Positions 40,809 through 50,335 of a DNA stretch of 64,000 bases are shown piece after piece. Each line of letters opens with the position of its first letter. Position 1 is the first letter of the stretch. This DNA comes from Pseudomonas aegrilactucae. Its GTDB lineage: Bacteria > Pseudomonadota > Gammaproteobacteria > Pseudomonadales > Pseudomonadaceae. The stretch spans positions 1-64,000 of the forward strand of contig NZ_JAHTBI010000015.1 in NCBI RefSeq assembly GCF_019168305.1. The letters run 5' to 3'. A program made the translations under genes and the position numbers. Below the pieces are notes generated by a model, which did not search any database, was not told where the DNA came from, and was given only the letters and a program-made list of their open reading frames with translations.

Positions 40809-42149
40809 CTACTGCACAAACCACCCGTCCCTACGCTGCAACCGCCACCCCATCACCCCCAGCGTCACCGCCCGCAATCCCATGAACAGCAGAAAGCCCA
40901 GCCACAGCCCGTGGTTGCCCAGCCCGCTGGCGGCATAGGCGAACGGCAGCGCGATTGCCACGCTGAGCAGCATCCCGTTGCGCATCTCACGCGCCCGCGT
41001 CGCCCCGATGAACAGCCCATCGAGCAGGTAGCTCCACACCGCCACCAGCGGCAGCAGCGCCAGGTATGGCAAATACTCGAACGCCGTCTCGCGCACGCTC
41101 GGGATATCCGTCTGCAACTGGATGAACCCGTGCCCACCCAGCAGGAACACCCCGGCAAAGCCCAGGCTGACGATCAGTGACCAGCCACACGCCACGGTCA
41201 TCGAACGGCGCAGCGCCGGCCGATCCCCCGCGCCGATGGCATGCCCGCACAGTGCCTCCACCGCATGCGCCAGGCCGTCCAGCGCATACGCCGTCAGCAG
41301 CAGGCCGTTGAGCAGCAGCGCATTGGCCGCCACCGTCGCCTCGCCCATGCGCGCGCCCTGCACCGTGATCAGGAAGAACACCGCCTGCAGCGCGAGGCTG
41401 CGAATGAAGATGTCGCGGTTCACGCTCAGCAGCGGGCGCCAGCTCTGCCAGCGCTTGAGCAGCGCCCACGCCACCTGCCCAGGGTAGGCGCGCAGGGCCG
41501 GGCGGGTCAGCGCCAGGCCCAGCAGCGCGGCGGACCACTCGGCGATCACCGAGGCGCGTGCCGAACCGAGCACGCCCCAGTCCAGCCCCAGCACGAACCA
41601 CAGGTTGAGCACGATGTTCAGCACATTGGTGGTGAGCAGTATCGCCAGCGGCGCCCGGGCGTTCTGCGTGCCCAGGAACCAGCCCACCAGGGCGAAGCTG
41701 GCCAGCGCTGCCGGCAAGCCCAGCAGGCGGGTCTGGAAGAACGCCAGGGTGCTCTGTTCCAGCGCCGCGCTTGGTTGCATCAGGCCCAGCGCCAGGTGGC
41801 TGAATGGTATCGCCAGCATCCCCAGCAGCAGCGCGAACAGCAACGCCAGCAACAGCCCCTGCACCAGCACCTGGCGCAGCGCGGCGCCATCGGCGCGCCC
41901 GGCCGCCTGCGCGGCAAACCCGGTGGAGCCCATGCGCAGAAAGCCCATCAGGTAGGCCAGGAAGGTGTACAGGCTCGCGCCGACCGCCACCGCGCCGAGC
42001 TGGTGCGCATGCGGCAGGTGGCCGATCACGGCGCTGTCGACCAGCGCCACCAGGGGCACCGAAATGTTGGACAGTATCATCGGCGCGGCCAGCGCCCACA
42101 CCTTGCGGTGGGTCGGGCGGTCGCGCCAGTCGGTCAGCAGACGGGACAT
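40809..42149 (-). CDS. MATE family efflux transporter (DinF-like)
   Basis: This 446-residue inner-membrane protein has about twelve hydrophobic segments and the MATE opening PMILSNISVPLVALVDSAVIG. Other supporting parts are GFLRMGSTGFAAQAAGR near residue 70 and GLAHAVEALCGHAIGAGD near residue 290. The family exports cationic drugs or metabolites by Na+ or H+ antiport; the substrate here is unknown. CAAGGAGCCTGC precedes the ATG. Confidence 0.92.
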   Translation of the reverse strand: MSRLLTDWRDRPTHRKVWALAAPMILSNISVPLVALVDSAVIGHLPHAHQLGAVAVGASLYTFLAYLMGFLRMGSTGFAAQAAGRADGAALRQVLVQGLLLALLFALLLGMLAIPFSHLALGLMQPSAALEQSTLAFFQTRLLGLPAALASFALVGWFLGTQNARAPLAILLTTNVLNIVLNLWFVLGLDWGVLGSARASVIAEWSAALLGLALTRPALRAYPGQVAWALLKRWQSWRPLLSVNRDIFIRSLALQAVFFLITVQGARMGEATVAANALLLNGLLLTAYALDGLAHAVEALCGHAIGAGDRPALRRSMTVACGWSLIVSLGFAGVFLLGGHGFIQLQTDIPSVRETAFEYLPYLALLPLVAVWSYLLDGLFIGATRAREMRNGMLLSVAIALPFAYAASGLGNHGLWLGFLLFMGLRAVTLGVMGWRLQRRDGWFVQ

Positions 42150-42251
42150 GCAGGCTCCTTGAGAGCGGGCATTGTAGCGGGCGGGGCACCAAAGCAGGTG
42201 AACGCTGTCTCACCTCGCGCGTGTCGATCAGCGATGCGCGCAGGCTTGCTA

Positions 42252-42263
42252 TATAGTGCTTGC
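42252..42263 (+). promoter_or_regulatory. -10-like element shared with the DUF2333 promoter
   Basis: TATAGTGCTTGC lies 32 bp upstream of the alpha-2-macroglobulin ATG and is identical to 36356-36367. It fits a -10 box plus early transcribed bases; no good -35 box was seen at either place. Confidence 0.4.
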
Positions 42264-42294
42264 CTTAGACCCTGCTACCAGAAGAGTTCCCCCC

Positions 42295-45200
42295 ATGCTC
42301 AACAAAGGACTGTGGCTGGCGTGCGCGATGGCGCTGCTCAGCGCTTGCGATGCGTCTTCTGACAAACCGGCCCCGGCCCCCGCTGCGACGGAGCAGGCCG
42401 CCCCGGTTGCCCCTGCACCGACCCCGGCCGAGCCGGCAGCGCCTGCTGCACCCGCCGCCACGCCGGCTGCCGTGCAGGCCCCGGCGCCCACCCAGACGAC
42501 CCTGGCGCAACGCTACGCCGGTCGCGAGCTGGTGGTGGTAGACGTCTCCGAGTTGCAGGTCGACGGCGCGAGCGCCTTGTCGGTGACCTTCTCGGCGCCG
42601 CTGGACAAGGAGCAGGCCTTCGCCGAACGCCTGCATCTGGTCGACACGGTCAAGGGCAAGGTCGACGGCGCCTGGGAACTGAGCGAAAACCAGATGGAAC
42701 TGCGCCTGCGCCACCTGGAGCCGCAGCGCAAGCTGGTGCTGACCGTTGATGCCGGCCTGCTGTCGGTGAACGGCAAGAAGCTCGCCGCCGAGTACGTCAG
42801 CCGCCTCGAAACCCGCGATGTGCAACCCAGCGTCGGCTTCGCCAGCCGTGGTTCGCTGCTGCCCACCCGCCTTGCCGAAGGCCTGCCGGTGATCGCGATG
42901 AACATCGACAAGGTGGATGTGGAGTTCTTCCGCATCAAGCCCGAGTCGATGTCGAACTTCCTCGCGTCGTGGGGGCGCAACACCTCGCTGGAGTACTACA
43001 ACTCGCAGGACATGCTGAACATGGCCGAGCTGGTGTATGGCGGCCGGTTCGACCTGAACCCGGCGCGCAACACCCGTGAAACCCTGTTGCTGCCGATTGC
43101 CGGGATCAAGCCCCTGCAGGAACCGGGCGTGTACCTGGCGGTGATGCGCGCCTCGGGCCGCTACGACTATACGCAGCCCGCCACGCTGTTCACCCTGAGT
43201 GACATCGGCGTGTCGGCGCACCGCTACACCAACCGCCTGGACGTGTTCACCCAGGCGCTGGAGGGCGGCAAGGCGCTGGACGGGGTCAACCTCGAACTGC
43301 TCGACAATGCCGGCAAGCTGCTCGCCCAGGCCAAGACCGACGGCACCGGCCACGCGCAACTGCCGCTGCCGCCCAAGGCCGAGCTGATGCTGGCCAAGCA
43401 GGGTGTGCACACCACCCTGCTGCGCCTGAACAGCGCCGCGCTGGACCTCTCCGAATTTGCCCTCACAGGCCCCCAGGCCAACCCGTTGCAGTTCTTCGTG
43501 TTCGGCCCGCGCGACCTGTATCGCCCGGGTGAAACCGTGCTGCTCAACGGCCTGCTGCGGGACCAGGACGGCAAGCCGGTCAATGCCCAGCCGGTGACCG
43601 TGGAAGTGCGTCGTCCCGACGACCAGGTCAACCGCAAGTTCGTCTGGGAGGCCGATGCCAGCGGCTTCTACCAGTACCCGCTGCAGCTCGCCAGTGAAGC
43701 GCCGACCGGGCGCTGGCAACTGGTGTTCGACCTGGGAGGCGGCAAGAAGCAGGTCCACGAATTCCTCGTCGAAGACTTCATGCCCGAGCGCATGGCCCTC
43801 GAACTCAAGGGTAGCCAGACGCCGTTGAGCCCCGACGAAACCGCCCAGATCCAGGTCAATGGTCGCTACCTGTACGGTGCCCCGGCCTCGGGCAACCGCC
43901 TCAGCGGCCAGGTCTACGTGCGCCCGCTGCGTGAAGCAGTGCCGGCCTTGCCGGGCTACCAGTTCGGTTCGATCACCGAAGAAGACCTGAGCCACGACCT
44001 GGAGCTGGAAGAAACCACCCTGGATGCCGCAGGTGATGCGACCTTGAGCATCGAGAGCAAATGGTCCGAGGCACGCTCGCCGCTGCAACTGAGCGTGCAG
44101 GCCAGCCTGCAGGAGTCCGGCGGTCGCCCGATCACCCGTCGCCTGGACCAGCCGATCTGGCCGGCCGACCGTATGCCGGGCCTGCGCGGCCTGTTCGACG
44201 GTGAGGAGACCGACGGTGGCGTGCCGGTGGAGATCGAACTGGTGATGGCCGACCGCGAGGGCAACAAGCTCGCCGCCAGCAACCTGCGGGTGCGCCTGAT
44301 CCAGGAGCGCCGCGACTACTACTGGAACTATTCGCAGAGCGACGGCTGGAACTACAACTTCAACGAGAAATTCCTGACCCAGTCCGAAGAGACGGTCAGC
44401 GTGAAGGCCGGCAGCACCACCAGGATGAGCTTCCCGGTGGAGTGGGGCCCGTACCGCGTCGAGGTCCAGGACCCGTCCACCGGCGTGACCAGCAGCCTGC
44501 GCTTCTGGGCCGGTTGGCGCGCCCAGGACAACACCGACGGCGGCGCCGTGCGCCCCGACCAGGTCAAGCTGGCGCTGGACAAGCCGGCCTACGCCGATGG
44601 CGCCACCGCCCAGGTCACCGTCACCCCGCCTGCCGCAGGCAAGGGTTACCTGATTGTCGAGGGCAATGACGGCCCGCTGTGGTGGGAAGAGATCGATGTG
44701 CCGGCCGAAGGCAAGACGTATGCGCTCAAGCTCGACCCCAAATGGGCGCGCCACGACCTGTACGTCAGTGCCCTGGTGATTCGCCCGGGCGAGCGCAAGG
44801 CCAACGCCACGCCAAAACGTGCCGTGGGTGTGTTGCACCTGCCGCTGGACCGTGCCGAGCGCAAGCTGGCGCTGACCCTCAAGGCACCGGAAAAAATGCG
44901 CCCCAAGCAGCCGCTGACCGTCAAGGTACAGGCACGCAATGCCGATGGCAGCGTACCCAGGCAGGTGCATGTGCTGCTGGCCGCGGTGGACGTGGGCATT
45001 CTCAACATCACCAGCTTCGCGACGCCTGACCCGTTCACCGGCATGTTCGGCCGCAAGGCCTACGGTGCCGACCAGCTGGATATCTACGGCCAGTTGATCG
45101 AAGCCGGGCAGGGCCGCCTGGCCAGCCTGGCCTTCGGTGGCGACGCGGCCATGGCCAAGGGTGGCAAGCGCCCCAACACCAGCGTGAACATCGTCGCGCT

Positions 45201-47253
45201 GCAAAGTGCGCCGGTGACCCTCGATGCCAAGGGCGAAGGCCTGGCGACGGTGGACATCCCCGACTTCAATGGCGAGCTGCGGGTGATGGCCCAGGCCTGG
45301 ACCGAGGACCGCTTCGGCATGGCCGAGGCCAAGACCGTGGTGGCCGCGCCGTTGATCGCCGAGCTGTCGGCGCCGCGCTTCCTTGCTGGCGGTGACCGCA
45401 CCGAGCTGGCGCTGGACCTGTCGAACCTGTCGGGCAAGGCGCAGAAGTTCACCATCAAGGTCACCACCGAAGGCCAGTTGAACCTGCTCACACCCGCCGA
45501 GCAGCCGTTGAGCCTGCGTGACGGTCAGCGCGTCACCTCGCTGCTGTCGGTACAGGCCGTGGGCGGCCTGGGCCAGGGCAAGGTCAAGGTGCAGGTCAGC
45601 GGCCTGGTGTTGCCGGGCGAGCCGACTACTGCGTTCAGCCGCGAATGGACCCTGGGCATTCGCCCGGCTTATCCGGCGCAACTGAAGCACTATCGTGTGG
45701 CCCTCAGCGACCAGCCCTGGACCCTGCCCGCCGAAGACCTGGCCACCTTCGAGCCGCAAGGCCTGGAGGCCATGCTGTCGCTGTCGAGCCGTCCGCCGCT
45801 GAACGTCGCCGAGCAGATCCGTGCGCTCGAAGCCTATCCATATGGCTGCCTGGAGCAGACGACCAGTGGCCTGTACCCGTCGCTGTATGCCGATGCGGCA
45901 ACGCTCAAGCGCCTGGGCATCAGCGGTGAAGACGCCAAGGTGCGCCAGCGCAAGATCGAAATGGGCATCGAGCACCTGCTCGGCATGCAGCGCCACAACG
46001 GCAGCTTCGGCCTGTGGGGCCCGGACGACAGCGAGGAATACTGGCTGACCGCGTACGTCACCGACTTCCTGCAACGCGCCCGCGAACAGGGTTATGCAGT
46101 GCCGGCCGAGGCCCTGAAAAAGGCCAATGAGCGCCTGCTGCGCTACCTGCAGGAGCGCAACCTGATCGAGCCGTCCTACACCCGCAATGCCGAACACAGC
46201 CGCTTTGCCGTGCAGGCCTACGCCGCGCTGGTGCTGGCACGTACCCAGCAGGCGCCGCTGGGCGCCCTGCGCAGCCTGTTCGAACGGCGCACCGATGCAC
46301 GCTCGGGCCTGCCGCTGGTGCAACTGTCGATCGCGCTGGACAAGATGGGCGACAAGCCGCGTTCGGCGCAGGCATTGCAGGCGGGCCTGGCAGCCAAGCG
46401 CGCAGACGAGTGGCTGAGCGATTACGGCAGCCCGGTGCGTGACGAGGCGCTGATCCTGGCCTTGCTCGAAGAGAACAAGCTGGCCACCGACAAGCTTGAC
46501 CAGCGCCTGTTCGAGCTGTCGGACAAGATGGCGAGCAGTTGGTACCTCTCGACCCAGGAGCGCAATGCACTGTTCCTGGCCGGCCGCGCCATGCTCAAGC
46601 AGCCTGAAGGCAGCTGGAGCGCACGCCTGGACAGCGCCGGTGAACAACGCGAGCTGGGCCCGACGCAACCGGGCCTCAAGCTGGAAGGCCCGTTGCTGGC
46701 CTCGCCGCTGACCGTGACCAATGGCAGTGACAAGACCGTGTACCAGCAGTTGACCGTGTCGGGCTACCCGCGCCACGCGCCGCGTGCAGTGGGTACCAAC
46801 ATGAGCATCTACCGCGAGTTCCTTGGCATGAACGGGCGACCGCTGAACATCAAGGCGCTCAAGAGTGGTGACCTGGTACTGGTGCATATCGGCATTCGCG
46901 CCAACGAGCGGGTGCCGGATGCGTTGATCGTCGACCTGCTGCCGGCGGGCCTGGAGCTGGAAAACCAGAACCTGGCGCAAAGCGCGGCCAGCCTGGACAA
47001 CGCCAGCAGTGCGGTGAAGGAGTGGCGTGACGCGATGCAGAACGCCAACGTGGTGCACCAGGAGTTTCGCGATGACCGTTACGTGGCGGCGATGAGCGTC
47101 GACCCGTATGACGTCACGCACCTGCTGTACCTGGCGCGTGCGGTGACGCCGGGCACTTACCGGGTGCCTCCGGTGCAGGTGGAGTCGATGTACCGGCCGA
47201 ACTGGCAGGCGGTGGGCGAGTCGCCGGGCGAGATGGTGATTCTGGGGCGCTAG
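42295..47253 (+). CDS. yfhM: Alpha-2-macroglobulin family lipoprotein
   Basis: Bacterial alpha-2-macroglobulins are thought to trap host or rival proteases in the periplasm. The 1652-residue protein begins with a lipoprotein signal (ALLSAC, cysteine near residue 19), then an Ala/Pro-rich linker and many macroglobulin-type beta domains. The thioester motif is intact: CLEQ in AYPYGCLEQTTS near residue 1185, followed by a helical toroid region. This makes it the thioester-bearing type usually paired with pbpC, which lies 476 bp downstream. The ATG at the lipoprotein signal is chosen; an earlier in-frame start lacks a signal sequence. Confidence 0.93.
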   Translation: MLNKGLWLACAMALLSACDASSDKPAPAPAATEQAAPVAPAPTPAEPAAPAAPAATPAAVQAPAPTQTTLAQRYAGRELVVVDVSELQVDGASALSVTFSAPLDKEQAFAERLHLVDTVKGKVDGAWELSENQMELRLRHLEPQRKLVLTVDAGLLSVNGKKLAAEYVSRLETRDVQPSVGFASRGSLLPTRLAEGLPVIAMNIDKVDVEFFRIKPESMSNFLASWGRNTSLEYYNSQDMLNMAELVYGGRFDLNPARNTRETLLLPIAGIKPLQEPGVYLAVMRASGRYDYTQPATLFTLSDIGVSAHRYTNRLDVFTQALEGGKALDGVNLELLDNAGKLLAQAKTDGTGHAQLPLPPKAELMLAKQGVHTTLLRLNSAALDLSEFALTGPQANPLQFFVFGPRDLYRPGETVLLNGLLRDQDGKPVNAQPVTVEVRRPDDQVNRKFVWEADASGFYQYPLQLASEAPTGRWQLVFDLGGGKKQVHEFLVEDFMPERMALELKGSQTPLSPDETAQIQVNGRYLYGAPASGNRLSGQVYVRPLREAVPALPGYQFGSITEEDLSHDLELEETTLDAAGDATLSIESKWSEARSPLQLSVQASLQESGGRPITRRLDQPIWPADRMPGLRGLFDGEETDGGVPVEIELVMADREGNKLAASNLRVRLIQERRDYYWNYSQSDGWNYNFNEKFLTQSEETVSVKAGSTTRMSFPVEWGPYRVEVQDPSTGVTSSLRFWAGWRAQDNTDGGAVRPDQVKLALDKPAYADGATAQVTVTPPAAGKGYLIVEGNDGPLWWEEIDVPAEGKTYALKLDPKWARHDLYVSALVIRPGERKANATPKRAVGVLHLPLDRAERKLALTLKAPEKMRPKQPLTVKVQARNADGSVPRQVHVLLAAVDVGILNITSFATPDPFTGMFGRKAYGADQLDIYGQLIEAGQGRLASLAFGGDAAMAKGGKRPNTSVNIVALQSAPVTLDAKGEGLATVDIPDFNGELRVMAQAWTEDRFGMAEAKTVVAAPLIAELSAPRFLAGGDRTELALDLSNLSGKAQKFTIKVTTEGQLNLLTPAEQPLSLRDGQRVTSLLSVQAVGGLGQGKVKVQVSGLVLPGEPTTAFSREWTLGIRPAYPAQLKHYRVALSDQPWTLPAEDLATFEPQGLEAMLSLSSRPPLNVAEQIRALEAYPYGCLEQTTSGLYPSLYADAATLKRLGISGEDAKVRQRKIEMGIEHLLGMQRHNGSFGLWGPDDSEEYWLTAYVTDFLQRAREQGYAVPAEALKKANERLLRYLQERNLIEPSYTRNAEHSRFAVQAYAALVLARTQQAPLGALRSLFERRTDARSGLPLVQLSIALDKMGDKPRSAQALQAGLAAKRADEWLSDYGSPVRDEALILALLEENKLATDKLDQRLFELSDKMASSWYLSTQERNALFLAGRAMLKQPEGSWSARLDSAGEQRELGPTQPGLKLEGPLLASPLTVTNGSDKTVYQQLTVSGYPRHAPRAVGTNMSIYREFLGMNGRPLNIKALKSGDLVLVHIGIRANERVPDALIVDLLPAGLELENQNLAQSAASLDNASSAVKEWRDAMQNANVVHQEFRDDRYVAAMSVDPYDVTHLLYLARAVTPGTYRVPPVQVESMYRPNWQAVGESPGEMVILGR

Positions 47254-47265
47254 TCAGGGCCCCTT

Positions 47266-47333
47266 CGCTGGCAGGCCAGCCCCCACAGGTTTAGCGGTGC
47301 ACACAAAACCCTGTGGGAGCTGGCTTGCCAGCG
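47266..47333. repeat. REP doublet, copy 6
   Basis: This is an inverted pair just after the alpha-2-macroglobulin gene. The first arm has drifted (GCAGGCCAGCCCCCACAGG); the second arm is intact. Confidence 0.9.
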
Positions 47334-47339
47334 AAGCGT

Positions 47340-47633
47340 CTAACGCACCACCCAGCTCAACACCCACAACCCCAGCATCAGCCAGATGATCCCCATGATG
47401 ATCGAGGCGCGCATGAACGCGCGCACCGCCGAGTACAGCAACAGCAGCCCGACGATCAGCATCAGGATGCTGATCAGCGAGGTGTCCATGCCCAGTGCGC
47501 GGGCCAGGCCATCGATAAAATCACCGCCCGCATTGGCCAGCAGATTGAACAGGCCACTGAAGGCCTCGACGATGAAGTGGATCAATCGCCCCAGTGCGTT
47601 TCCCAACCAACCGAAAAAATCTTCTACATGCAT
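47340..47633 (-). CDS. Small membrane protein of unknown function
   Basis: I do not recognise this 97-residue protein. An amphipathic N-terminal half (FFGWLGNALGRLIHFIVEAF) is followed by two clear membrane helices (ISILMLIVGLLLLYSAVRAF and IIMGIIWLMLGLWVLSWVV). The ATG preceded by AGGAAG is preferred over a GTG two codons earlier. It is antisense to the flanking alpha-2-macroglobulin and pbpC genes and sits in their gap. Confidence 0.75.
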   Translation of the reverse strand: MHVEDFFGWLGNALGRLIHFIVEAFSGLFNLLANAGGDFIDGLARALGMDTSLISILMLIVGLLLLYSAVRAFMRASIIMGIIWLMLGLWVLSWVVR

Positions 47634-47728
47634 AGTCACTTCCTGATGACGGCTGATGTGCCGTGCCCTGAACGTTGGTCACTGTCGGCCCCGGTCGGTT
47701 CCTTGCCCATGGGAAAAGGTGCCCGTAG

Positions 47729-50086
47729 GTGAGGTTCAGCTTAGCCCGCCCCCGCACCCGACGCGCCAGGCTGCTGTGTGCCCTGGTCGCCGGCAGCGCG
47801 TTGCTGTGTGCCCTGCTGTGGCTGGCCGACCGCCTGTGGCCGCTGCCGATGCCCGCCGACGACCTGGCCCGTGTGGTACTGGCCGAAGACGGCACCCCCT
47901 TGTGGCGCTTTGCCGATGCCCAAGGGGTGTGGCGTTACCCGGTGAGCGCCGAGCAGGTCTCGCCGTATTACCTTCAGGCGTTGCTCACCTATGAAGACCG
48001 CTGGTTCTACCGCCACCCCGGGGTCAACCCGCTGGCCCTGGGCCGCGCCGCCTGGCAGAACCTGAGCGGCGGGCGCGTGCTGTCCGGCGGCAGCACGCTG
48101 TCAATGCAGGTGGCGCGTCTGCTCGACCCGCATTCACGCACCTTGCCGGGCAAGCTGCGCCAGCTGTGGCGCACCCTGCAGCTGGAATGGCACCTGTCCA
48201 AACAGCAGATCCTGGAGCTGTACCTCAACCGCGCCCCGTTCGGCGGCACCTTGCAGGGGGTGGCGGCGGCAAGCTGGGCCTACCTGGGCAAGTCGCCCCT
48301 GCACCTGACGCCGGCCGAGGCGGCGCTGCTGGCGGTACTGCCCCAGGCGCCGAGCCGGCTGCGCCCTGATCGCCACCCCGAGCGGGCGCGTCTGGCCCGC
48401 GACAAGGTGCTGCAACGCCTGGGCGACTATGCCGTGTGGCCGGCCCAGCGCATCGCCGAGGCGCAGGAGGAACCGCTGCTGCTGGCGCCGCGCCAGGAGC
48501 CGGCACTGGCGCCGTTGCTGGCCCGGCGCCTGAACCGCGCCGACAGCCCACCCTTGATCCACACCACCCTGGATGCCAGCCTGCAGCGGCGTCTGGAGGA
48601 CCTGTTGCTGGGCTGGCGTACACGCCTGCCCGAACGGACCTCGGCGGCGATCCTGGTGGTGGAGTCGCAGAGCATGGCGGTGCGCGCCTACCTGGGTTCG
48701 GTCGACCTGAACGATGAGCGCCGTTTCGGCCATGTGGACATGATCACCGCGTTGCGTTCGCCCGGGTCGACCCTCAAGCCGTTTCTGTTCGGCATGGCCA
48801 TGGATGATGGGTTGATCCACTCCGAATCCTTGCTGCAGGACGTGCCGCGCCGCTATGGCGACTATCGCCCCGGCAACTTCTCGCAGGGGTTCAGTGGCCC
48901 GGTGGCGGCCAGTTCGGCCCTGGCACTGTCGCTCAACCTGCCGGCGGTGCAGTTGCTCGAAGCCTACGGGCCCAAGCGCTTTGCCGCGCAGATGCGCATG
49001 GGCGGCATGCCCCTGATCCTGCCGCCGCTGGCCGAGCCCAATCTGTCATTGATCCTGGGGGGCGCCGGCAGCCGGCTCGAAGACCTGGTCAGCGGCTACA
49101 GTGCCTTCGCCCGCGATGGCAACAGCGGCACCTTGCGTCTGCAGCCAGATGCGCCGCTGGTGGAGCGGCGCCTGTTGTCGCCGGGGTCGGCATGGATCAT
49201 CCGGCGCATCCTCAGCGGCCAGGCACGCCCTGATCGCGACCCCAACGCCGAACTGGTGCAGCGCCCGCAACTGGCCTGGAAGACCGGTACCAGCTACGGC
49301 TTTCGCGATGCCTGGTCGATCGGCGTGGGCCCGCGCTACCTGATCGGCATCTGGATTGGCCGGCCCGATGGCACTCCGGTGCCGGGGCAGTTCGGCCTGG
49401 CGTCGGCGGCGCCGCTGATGCTGCAGGTGCACGATGTGCTGAGCAACCGCGACAGCCAGCGCGGCATCAGCGTGCCGGTGCCGGCGGTGCCTGGCAATGT
49501 CGGGGTGGCGGCGATTTGCTGGCCGCTGGGTCAGCCCTTGAGCCGGCAAGACCCCAACTGCCGCCGCCAGCGCTTTGCCTGGACCCTGGACAACACGACG
49601 CCACCGACCCTGCTGGCGCAGGACCAGCCGCTGGGTGTGGGGCTGCTGGAAAAGGTCTGGGTCAATGCCCAGGGCCTGCGGGTGGATGCGACCTGTGCGG
49701 GCGCCACGGCGCGTGATATCGCCCTGTGGCCTGCGCCGCTGGACCCGTGGCTGCCGCGTGCAGAGCGGCGCGCGGCGCGTCTTGCGGCCATCGACCCGAG
49801 CTGCCCGCCGCAGGTACCGGTCAGTGCGGCGCCGCTGTCGATCGTCGGCATTCGCGCGGGCGACCAGTTGCGCCGGCCGGCCGCCAGCCGGGACGTATTG
49901 CGCCTGACCGTCTCGGCGCTGGGCGGCAGTGGCCAGCGCTGGTGGTTCCTCAATGGCGCGCCGCTGGGCGAGACCCAGGCCCAGGCCAGCCTGCAGGCAC
50001 GTCTGGAGGAACTGGGCCGCTACGAACTCAGTGTGCTCGATGCCAGCGGCCAGACTGCGCGGGTCGAGTTCCAGGTCAACGACTGA
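47729..50086 (+). CDS. pbpC: Penicillin-binding protein 1C PbpC
   Basis: PbpC is a class A peptidoglycan synthase with glycosyltransferase and transpeptidase domains. The 785 residues include a membrane anchor (about 12-34), the GT51 motifs EDRWFYRHPGVNPLALGRA and GGSTLSMQVARLL (about 91-135), the transpeptidase serine in SPGSTLKPF near residue 347, SLN near residue 395 and KTGTSYGFRDAW near residue 515, and a C-terminal PBP1C-type domain. The start is GTG. Pairing with a thioester alpha-2-macroglobulin suggests the macroglobulin guards the envelope where PbpC repairs it (an idea from the literature). Confidence 0.94.
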   Translation: MRFSLARPRTRRARLLCALVAGSALLCALLWLADRLWPLPMPADDLARVVLAEDGTPLWRFADAQGVWRYPVSAEQVSPYYLQALLTYEDRWFYRHPGVNPLALGRAAWQNLSGGRVLSGGSTLSMQVARLLDPHSRTLPGKLRQLWRTLQLEWHLSKQQILELYLNRAPFGGTLQGVAAASWAYLGKSPLHLTPAEAALLAVLPQAPSRLRPDRHPERARLARDKVLQRLGDYAVWPAQRIAEAQEEPLLLAPRQEPALAPLLARRLNRADSPPLIHTTLDASLQRRLEDLLLGWRTRLPERTSAAILVVESQSMAVRAYLGSVDLNDERRFGHVDMITALRSPGSTLKPFLFGMAMDDGLIHSESLLQDVPRRYGDYRPGNFSQGFSGPVAASSALALSLNLPAVQLLEAYGPKRFAAQMRMGGMPLILPPLAEPNLSLILGGAGSRLEDLVSGYSAFARDGNSGTLRLQPDAPLVERRLLSPGSAWIIRRILSGQARPDRDPNAELVQRPQLAWKTGTSYGFRDAWSIGVGPRYLIGIWIGRPDGTPVPGQFGLASAAPLMLQVHDVLSNRDSQRGISVPVPAVPGNVGVAAICWPLGQPLSRQDPNCRRQRFAWTLDNTTPPTLLAQDQPLGVGLLEKVWVNAQGLRVDATCAGATARDIALWPAPLDPWLPRAERRAARLAAIDPSCPPQVPVSAAPLSIVGIRAGDQLRRPAASRDVLRLTVSALGGSGQRWWFLNGAPLGETQAQASLQARLEELGRYELSVLDASGQTARVEFQVND

Positions 50087-50119
50087 CCCGCCACGTACCA
50101 AATGGATATAACGCGAAAG

Positions 50120-50147
50120 ACGAATGGCCGCTGCTGCGGCCTTTCGT
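50120..50147 (+). terminator. Intrinsic terminator after pbpC
   Basis: ACGAATGGCCGC and GCGGCCTTTCGT form a 12-bp stem with one T-T mismatch and a TGCT loop, followed by CGTTTCC. It lies 33 bp beyond the pbpC stop. Confidence 0.7.
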
Positions 50148-50335
50148 CGTTTCCAAGTGCCTGATGATCAAGGTCTTTCCGGGCGGTGCCAGCGTATATA
50201 GGAAGGGGTTAATACCAAGCTCAGAATTGTTCCACCTTGCCCCGCGCGCTCAGATGGCTGCAACGGACGTGGAGCCACCGTTGTTGCGGTGCCATCCACC
50301 TATAAAAGCAGCGGCAGCGGTAGCAAGGAGTCGCC

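Noticed and set aside
42265..47121. A 1618-codon open frame antisense to the alpha-2-macroglobulin gene
   Set aside because: It is the mirror of a well-supported coding gene in high-GC DNA; its translation is rich in His, Arg, Gln and Gly with no domain, and no ribosome site supports it.
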